Positions 57,901 to 64,000 of a DNA stretch of 64,000 nt are shown piece by piece (within the stretch, counting starts at the first letter, position 1; every line of letters starts with the position of its first letter). Position numbers and translations under genes: made by a program. The stretch is taken from the NCBI GenBank assembly GCA_932294295.1, contig OW028581.1, positions 16,947,662 through 17,011,661 of the forward strand, read 5' to 3'. This stretch comes from Alitta virens (lineage: Eukaryota > Annelida > Polychaeta > Phyllodocida > Nereididae). Under the pieces are notes generated by a model. That model searched no databases, had not been told where the DNA came from, and saw only the letters and a program-made list of their open reading frames with translations.

Positions 57901-60340
57901 TTCATCAAATGTATGATTCTGAAGATTGGTAACCAACATTCAATATGATGAAACACAATATTTTCACTCACCTATGAGAATCCCATAAGTAAAGTACAAA
58001 ATTCCAATACTGGGGGCAAAAGCACTGCAAACGTAGCCCAACGAAACCATCAAACTTCCAGCGATAGATACCGACCGCCATCCGTAAACTTCGCAGAAAC
58101 ATCCAGCACACAGGGCTGCAAAAAAGATTGATAGGCCTATCTATATCACATCAGGATTACAGCAGATTTCATAGACTTAGAAGCTCAACTTCAGACTGAG
58201 GATGTCAAGTGAATACAGCTGGCAGGACTTTCACAGGCTCAGGCAGCCCTTTGACCAATGGGAATTGTTTGTTTGTATGACATTGTTTATTTACCAGATA
58301 GAGAATATACAACAATACATTTTGATATTGAGATAATAATTACATGTATATTAAAATTATATTGAAACAGAGTTGAATGAAGTAATTTTTATGCTGTAAA
58401 ATAGTATAAAATGAAAGCAAATTTTTGATAATTTGGAATCATATCTGGAAATATTAAAAAAATTACGATTGTTGATAATTTATGTATAGAAGATAATTCT
58501 TCATTGTTCCATTGTTCTACTACAAGCCTTTAATGAACATTTCTCTACCTCAAAATGTGACGGCAGCTGTGAAATAATTTCATTCCATATGCATGCTCCC
58601 TGATATTTTGTATTGCCTTGTTCTGTTCTTACTTTGGGAAATTTTAATTTCATTCTATTTCTTGTATTTGGATAATTGTTATCTGCTAATTCTTGGAAAT
58701 AGTTTGCATATATGTGCGGCAATATTTTCATTTTATGTTGGTACACTATTTCGGCATTCACTGGAGTTTGTTTCCAAGTATATGAAATTGGCTGTAAAAA
58801 TGGATGTCCACATGTTTTTGGTTATAACTTACACACAGAGCATGGAACAGCAACAAAATGGATATAAATGTGAGCAACAATTCAAACCCAACTTTCACTG
58901 ATAGAAATGGTCATGTGACACATATAGTTAAACATAAATTTGCTGAAAATAGTATCAGATATTAACTGCCAATTATTCTTAACAAAACTCCTAACAATGT
59001 ACTTGAAAAACTAGAGACACATAGTAACATTGGCTATAAATTGTACATAAAAAATTGGAAACAAATACAAAACTAATTGTACAGTAGAAGATTGCTATAC
59101 ATGTCAACTAAATGGTACTGTGTAACATGCTATATTTCACACTGTGCTTGTTGAAATACAAGGGGCACCCATGCTAGTGTCCTAATTGAGACAAAACGGG
59201 TGTCCCTTGACCCCCTATGATTCTCTTTTTTATTAAATGTAATCCAAAACATCATTGTATTTAATTTTTGGCTCAAATAAATTCATTTAATTTCACGAGA
59301 CAATTCAATTTTTAAGTATCTTTCCAGTTATATTTTTTACCCTCTTCTAATTTAATATTCTGGTCATTTTTCATTGTCACAGAGAAACAACAGAAATGGA
59401 AAAAGTAGAAAATTGTAATTTGAATTTTAGATAAGATTCATCTATTGTGATTGTTTAAAAAAAAAAAAAAATTAATGTAGGTCATTTGGACCATAGAGAC
59501 AGAGTCTCATAGAGTCTTGGACATTCTATTAGGGTCAAAAACTATATTAGGCATCATGCCAATAAGGTCACCTTTTAATAATGGGCTCTTTGTATGGATG
59601 GTAAGTAGTCATGGTGGAGTTGGTTATATATCTGACCCAATAATAAAAAAATATATAATTTTATTGCTTAGGAAGCACATTCCATAAAAATAAGTACCTC
59701 AATGTAATGTACATAAAAGACAGAATACGCAAAATAAAACCAAATAATCTTAAAATAGTTCATAAAAGTTCTATACAGATACATCTTTAGTCCACTTTTA
59801 AAATTTCCGTCAGTCACTTATGTGAGGCTGCTGGGAAGCTGATTCCACAGCAGGGGCTTTTATAGAAAAAGCCACTATAACATAGTTACTACTTTAGAAG
59901 CAGATTACGTTGATCTGGGGTCCTACCGGTGATGAGTTCTTTGAGGTTGCTGACGCCCTATGGATGTATTTAAGAAATATGCACAGAAATTTTGAAGTAA
60001 TCCTTGCCTTATTAATATTTATTACTACTTCATTGCATTCATACATCAGTAAACATCGGTTTAACATAATCAGCTCACCTGCAAAGTTCATCATACTGGT
60101 TGTCAAGGAAACCACAAGTGTCGCGGACGCTTCATCAGTGTCTGGAAACGAGGCTAAGAGTTCCGGAAGGATTATTCCACCGGTGAAGCAAACTCCCCCC
60201 GAAAGAGTGTAAATGAGAAAGCTCATTAAAGCCACTAACCAAGCGAAGCACCCGTCTACGCCATAACAATCACGAATTCGTTTCTTTTCTGGTTGGAACT
60301 TGACAACGACCTCACTATCGGTGTCTGCTGGTTCTTCCAT
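54699..60340 (-). CDS. MCT-like (SLC16/MFS) transporter, copy 3, complete
   Basis: Six coding exons on the minus strand: 60079-60340 (262 bp), 57972-58115 (144), 56792-57264 (473), 56275-56497 (223), 55293-55418 (126) and 54699-54835 (137). They total 1,365 nt, or 454 residues, with GT/AG introns of 1963, 707, 294, 856 and 457 bp. The start MEEPADTDSE is preferred to an upstream in-frame ATG at 60355, because an AG acceptor at 60345-60347 removes the latter. The first-helix signature is VDGCFAW. The second signature is YFTKRRGLATAFVCTGSPIG. The last exon ends in a basic/serine tail after a final helix. It is a predicted 12-helix plasma-membrane carrier, and its substrate is not inferable. A donor at 60906-60910 marks a plausible 5' untranslated exon starting at 60911. 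Confidence 0.88.
54920..54944. repeat. CT microsatellite in intron 5 of copy 3
   Basis: About twelve CT units. It produces a spurious arginine/glutamate frame on the minus strand. Confidence 0.9.
58501..58800 (-). mobile_element. LINE C-terminal remnant in intron 1 of copy 3
   Basis: The minus-strand frame MNAEIVYQHKMKILPHIYAN... carries the common LINE end pattern: YPNTRNRMKLKFPKVRTEQG then GACIWNEI. Only this end is left. Confidence 0.6.
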
Positions 60341-60344
60341 TTTT

Positions 60345-63300
60345 CTGTAAATCAAAAGAAAATCAAATTCTTTGTCAAATAAATCATTTAATGTAGCATT
60401 AGGAAATATTCTGAAAAATTTTTTCCACTAACTAGTGATGTCTTAAATGCTTCTTGTAAAGTGGAAGAATTTCATGGATTTTGGTTCTGTTCAGGAAAAA
60501 CATACTCTCATACATGCAAATCAGTACTTATTTCAAAGAAATTTAAAAAAAGTAAGAACTGAAAGATGGGAGAGAGCATTATGGACTGTATTTGTGCAAT
60601 TATGGGACTGTTACAGTAGTTAAGACAAGATTTAGATTTAACTGTTACATGTATGACTGAGCGACTATGTCAAAACTGCAGCACTTTTTCTGATGCAAAC
60701 GTTTTCATTGAAACAGACTGGGTTGACTTGAATACTAATTCTTACATGTCAAATAAAACTACTAAGTATTATATAAATTTACTTCTGTTCATTATTTCAC
60801 ATATATTTTACATTGCTAACATCGAATTCCATAGTTGCACAGATCAGGCAAGCCAGGTACACTTTTGTTGTCATGGATGAAGACAATTCTTACAAAAATA
60901 TTTAACTTACCTTGGACTTAAATGCCACACCTAAATAGACGTCAATATTATTGCATAATCCAATTATTTAGTAATAAAAATATTTAGTTATGCTCTTTTC
61001 TTTGATTATGTGATCTGAGATGCTGTTAAAATATAAATGATTGCCATGAAGCAAAGGACATAAGTGCGTCCTTTATGGATAAAACTCAGTCAATATAATC
61101 CATACACTATGCAGACTATGCTGTGAAGAACTAGCTCAAGTAAGGTTCAATCACTCCAGCACAGTACATTCCCTGGGTGGGTTCAATAACCTCTGTGCTG
61201 AATATTACAGTTGAATATAATTACAAGCGATAATAAGCTTTTACTACAAAGATGCTATCATCATTGCACCAGCTGCTGTAAACTAACATGTAACATAACA
61301 GTATCCCAGTGCGTACCCATGTCACTCCTGATTAGAAGTGTCAGCCGAGTGCAAACTAGTCCCCCGAAATCATGCATGGAGCCATGCCCAAACAAAGAAC
61401 TTCGTTCGGATCAGGTGCGATGACTCATCAGTCAGTTATTGACGGGTCATCGATTCATTATATAAATATTAATAAATGCCCACAAATCAACGATATTAAT
61501 TAAATATATTTAATTTAAAAACAAAGGTTCAGATTAGATTAGTGGGAGTGTTGCAACATCATCATCAGCAGCAGCAACAGCGCTCTGCACCCTTGTGCGA
61601 CACGCCCCACTGAACACAACCCCAGCTCCCTAGCATGTGCAAAATGGAGGGGGGGGGGCACAACGTGGATTGCTGAATTTTTTTTTAAGCTTAAATAATT
61701 AAATTCACACTAAAGATCTGGGTCATTGCAATGACCTTAAACCACCTAGAAGTCGTTGGGTCCACATGTATATGGAAACTGAAGATTCAACCAAGGACTG
61801 TTGAAGGGCAGGTGATGCTAATTAATAATGAACCGGGCTTGCAATCAACCCCTCTCCCCGTACCCACTGACCTACAAATATCGTACCCCCTGGCATAATT
61901 CGGACTTTTCCTTGGTGCTATTTTTAGAGCATCTGTTCTAAGGTACGAGACAAACTTTCAAGGTCGACTAACACACAAGTTGCCCCCCCCCCCCCCTTCC
62001 CAGTTTGATTTTCATTATGGCAGACAAACGTAGAATTGATGGTAATTTCAATTTCCACATGCCAGTTAAGTGTTATTGGTACCACAACCCTAAAGCATGC
62101 CACAGCAGCCTTAATGAGGTGACACACCATGGCATGATGCAGTTAATATTATAATATACATCTAATAAATCGACACAATAGTGATAAACCAAAACATGAT
62201 ATTTCACCTAACTTAATTAGCAGAAATATTCGGATATATTCAGGCCTATTGAATATAACAGAGATGTCACCAGATGGCTTGGCAAAATCATGCCGACTGT
62301 GTGCAATAGTGGATTTTCACGGAAGGTTCTCTGTATTTCCACCAGCTGTCTAAAACAAAATACTGCAATGCTATTGGCTAAAAAAGGTCCCGCCCTTGGC
62401 TGTTATTGGCTGAAGCAAAGTGCATCAGCGCAGTAGTATTTTTAGTGCATTTTAATGTATATTTGACACTTTATTGTTTAGTTGATGTTCGTTATTTTTC
62501 TGAGAAAGTTATATTTATGAAATCAGTTAGTTGTTACTTACTGTGTCTGCAAAGCAAAATGAGTGATAAGAGGAGAGGAAAGACATATGTCCATTTGAAT
62601 TCAGGGCTGTTCAGTGAAAAGACTCTATTGCTAATGCCTACAACAAAAAAATCCGCTTCCAAGTCGAAGCTTTGTGGAGTCATCAAGAAAGCATTTGACA
62701 TTATTCTGAGTTCTTGACAGTTGTCGCTTGAAACTGAACAGGTAATTATATCCATCTTTAATTAACTATTCTTTACCATAAAGTGATCATGCTCATGTAT
62801 AATAAACATGAAATTTTTGGTATGTGCATATTTGCTTCATAATTATGCAATTAAAGATACTTAGATATGCAGTTGTATGTCTAACACATGGTATACTTTT
62901 CATTATTAAGAGGATAGTTATTTATTTACATTGGTGCTCAAACATTTAAACACCCGTCAGTTGTTTGTCATTACATTCAGCATACACCACAACAACAGTA
63001 TGGGCAAACTAATTTATTACCCAAAACCTACATATCTAAAATACAATGAAACAAAAGCATGCACAATCTATTACATAATGCATGCTATAGTAGGCTTATA
63101 TAAGATTATAAAATTTAATTTTAAAAAGATGCCAAAAGACAAAGTTAAAGTTTCCAGAAATGATTGGGAATAGGTCAGCCCTGGTACTCTTACTTGAGTT
63201 GGAGTCTGTGTAGTAGTATGGGAAATAAGCTGTACATACTGACAATTGGAGTCCTGTATATAATCCTTAACATGAGATATTTAGCAGCGAAGTAACATTC

Positions 63301-64000
63301 CTGACTTTTTCGTGTTCACGAAAAAATTCAAACATGCTTCCTGAAGTCTCAAAAGGAGTCATGTGACTAGCCTCATTGATATTCATGAGGCTGTGCAGTG
63401 AGTAAGTAAAAAGGTGAAGAAGAAGAAATTGAAGCATTAATAATGGTTTCTAAATTACAATAGCAAACTATAAATCTACCAAGATCTCGTAGGCTTACTC
63501 GCAGCTCATTAATATTCGCAAAAAGCTAGCCGCCCGGCCAACAGTGATGCGCGAGGCTTGTGTAAGAATGATTGTAGTATGCTGTGCAATTCTGCCACTT
63601 TGTGTTGTTGGAGGGACAGAGTCATATAATTGGTATCAATGAGTAGTTTCCAGGAGAGATAAAACATCAGCTTCGTGTAATTGACAACAGGCCGTGCTAG
63701 GAGCCCGAGGTGGTGCCACCAGGTGGCATCGGTGGTTTATGTATAGTTCATGTGCCTTGAACACGTGCCTGAAGTGTGACCCCCCCCCCCCCCCCCCCGC
63801 TGTCAATCAACTCAGGATGACCAATATGACAGTTTACACCACAGTCTATATTTTGATAACTATATCATACGTGAGAGGTATAACAATATGTAGAACTATT
63901 GTTTTAGGCTTGTATATATAAGGCTGAAGAATGAGCTATTCTAACACCCATGGTAAATAATGTGTGCAAGGGGAATATATATACCAGCAAAAAGGACTAA
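60345..64000. other. Upstream region of copy 3, no further gene seen
   Basis: It probably includes the 5' untranslated exon (from 60911) and the promoter of copy 3. Beyond about 61.1 kb there are G- and C-runs (61649-61658, 61984-61997, 63780-63798). No recognisable coding exon is seen. The frame 62406-62717, including a lysine-rich MSDKRRGKTYVHLNSG part, shows no family I know. Confidence 0.45.

Noticed and set aside
62406..62717. Small plus-strand gene (103 codons)
   Set aside because: The ORF shows no recognisable domain, no clear splice context and no repeat elsewhere. Left as non-coding.

Overview
The window is animal nuclear DNA: AT-rich, with multi-exon genes bounded by GT/AG introns, non-LTR (LINE) and Gypsy-type LTR retrotransposons, tRNA-derived SINE-like pieces, miniature inverted-repeat elements and long GATA-type microsatellites. 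No operons, Shine-Dalgarno sites or CRISPR are seen. The mix suggests a marine invertebrate (lophotrochozoan or invertebrate deuterostome). The species cannot be named from the sequence alone.

Host genes: the only host genes I can support are three tandem paralogues of a monocarboxylate-transporter-like (MFS/SLC16) protein, all on the minus strand. Copy 1 (1773 down to the left edge) is cut by the window after three exons. Copy 2 has exons 2-6 at 4077-6711 and its only plausible first exon at 37288-37549, giving a 30.6 kb first intron. Copy 3 (60340 down to 54699) is complete. All three have a 262-bp first coding exon and a 144-bp second exon. Copies 2 and 3 share six coding exons with intron phases 1,1,0,1,1 and encode 462 and 454 residues.

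Mobile DNA: the copy 2 intron holds most of the interest. It contains Tc1/mariner-like miniature elements; a LINE (about 10.49-14.23 kb) whose first ORF joins a coiled coil and an L1-ORF1-like domain to a NADAR/YbiA-type N-glycosidase domain; a 13.7-kb Gypsy element (17096-30763, minus strand) with apparently identical 945-bp LTRs, an ACGT target duplication, gag, pol and a baculovirus-F-like env; and a second LINE with an endonuclease domain (33.6-37.0 kb). The first Gypsy element lies inside an older LINE remnant, and its integrase region is split by a 4,195-bp terminal-inverted-repeat element. A second, related Gypsy element (39056-47943, plus strand) lies upstream of copy 2 exon 1. It has 695/694-bp LTRs, an ATAT duplication and several coding breaks. 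Both Gypsy elements have a tRNA-Trp-type primer site, a G GGG GGC heptamer at the gag end with pol in the -1 frame, and an env overlapping the end of pol.

The rest (14.2-17.0, 30.8-33.6, 47.9-54.6 and 60.4-64 kb) is non-coding, with microsatellites, inverted dispersed repeats and CpG-rich short-word tracts. The strongest candidates for something undescribed are the LINE ORF1-NADAR fusion, the env-bearing Gypsy family with its conserved putative frameshift site, and the large TIR element without a visible transposase.
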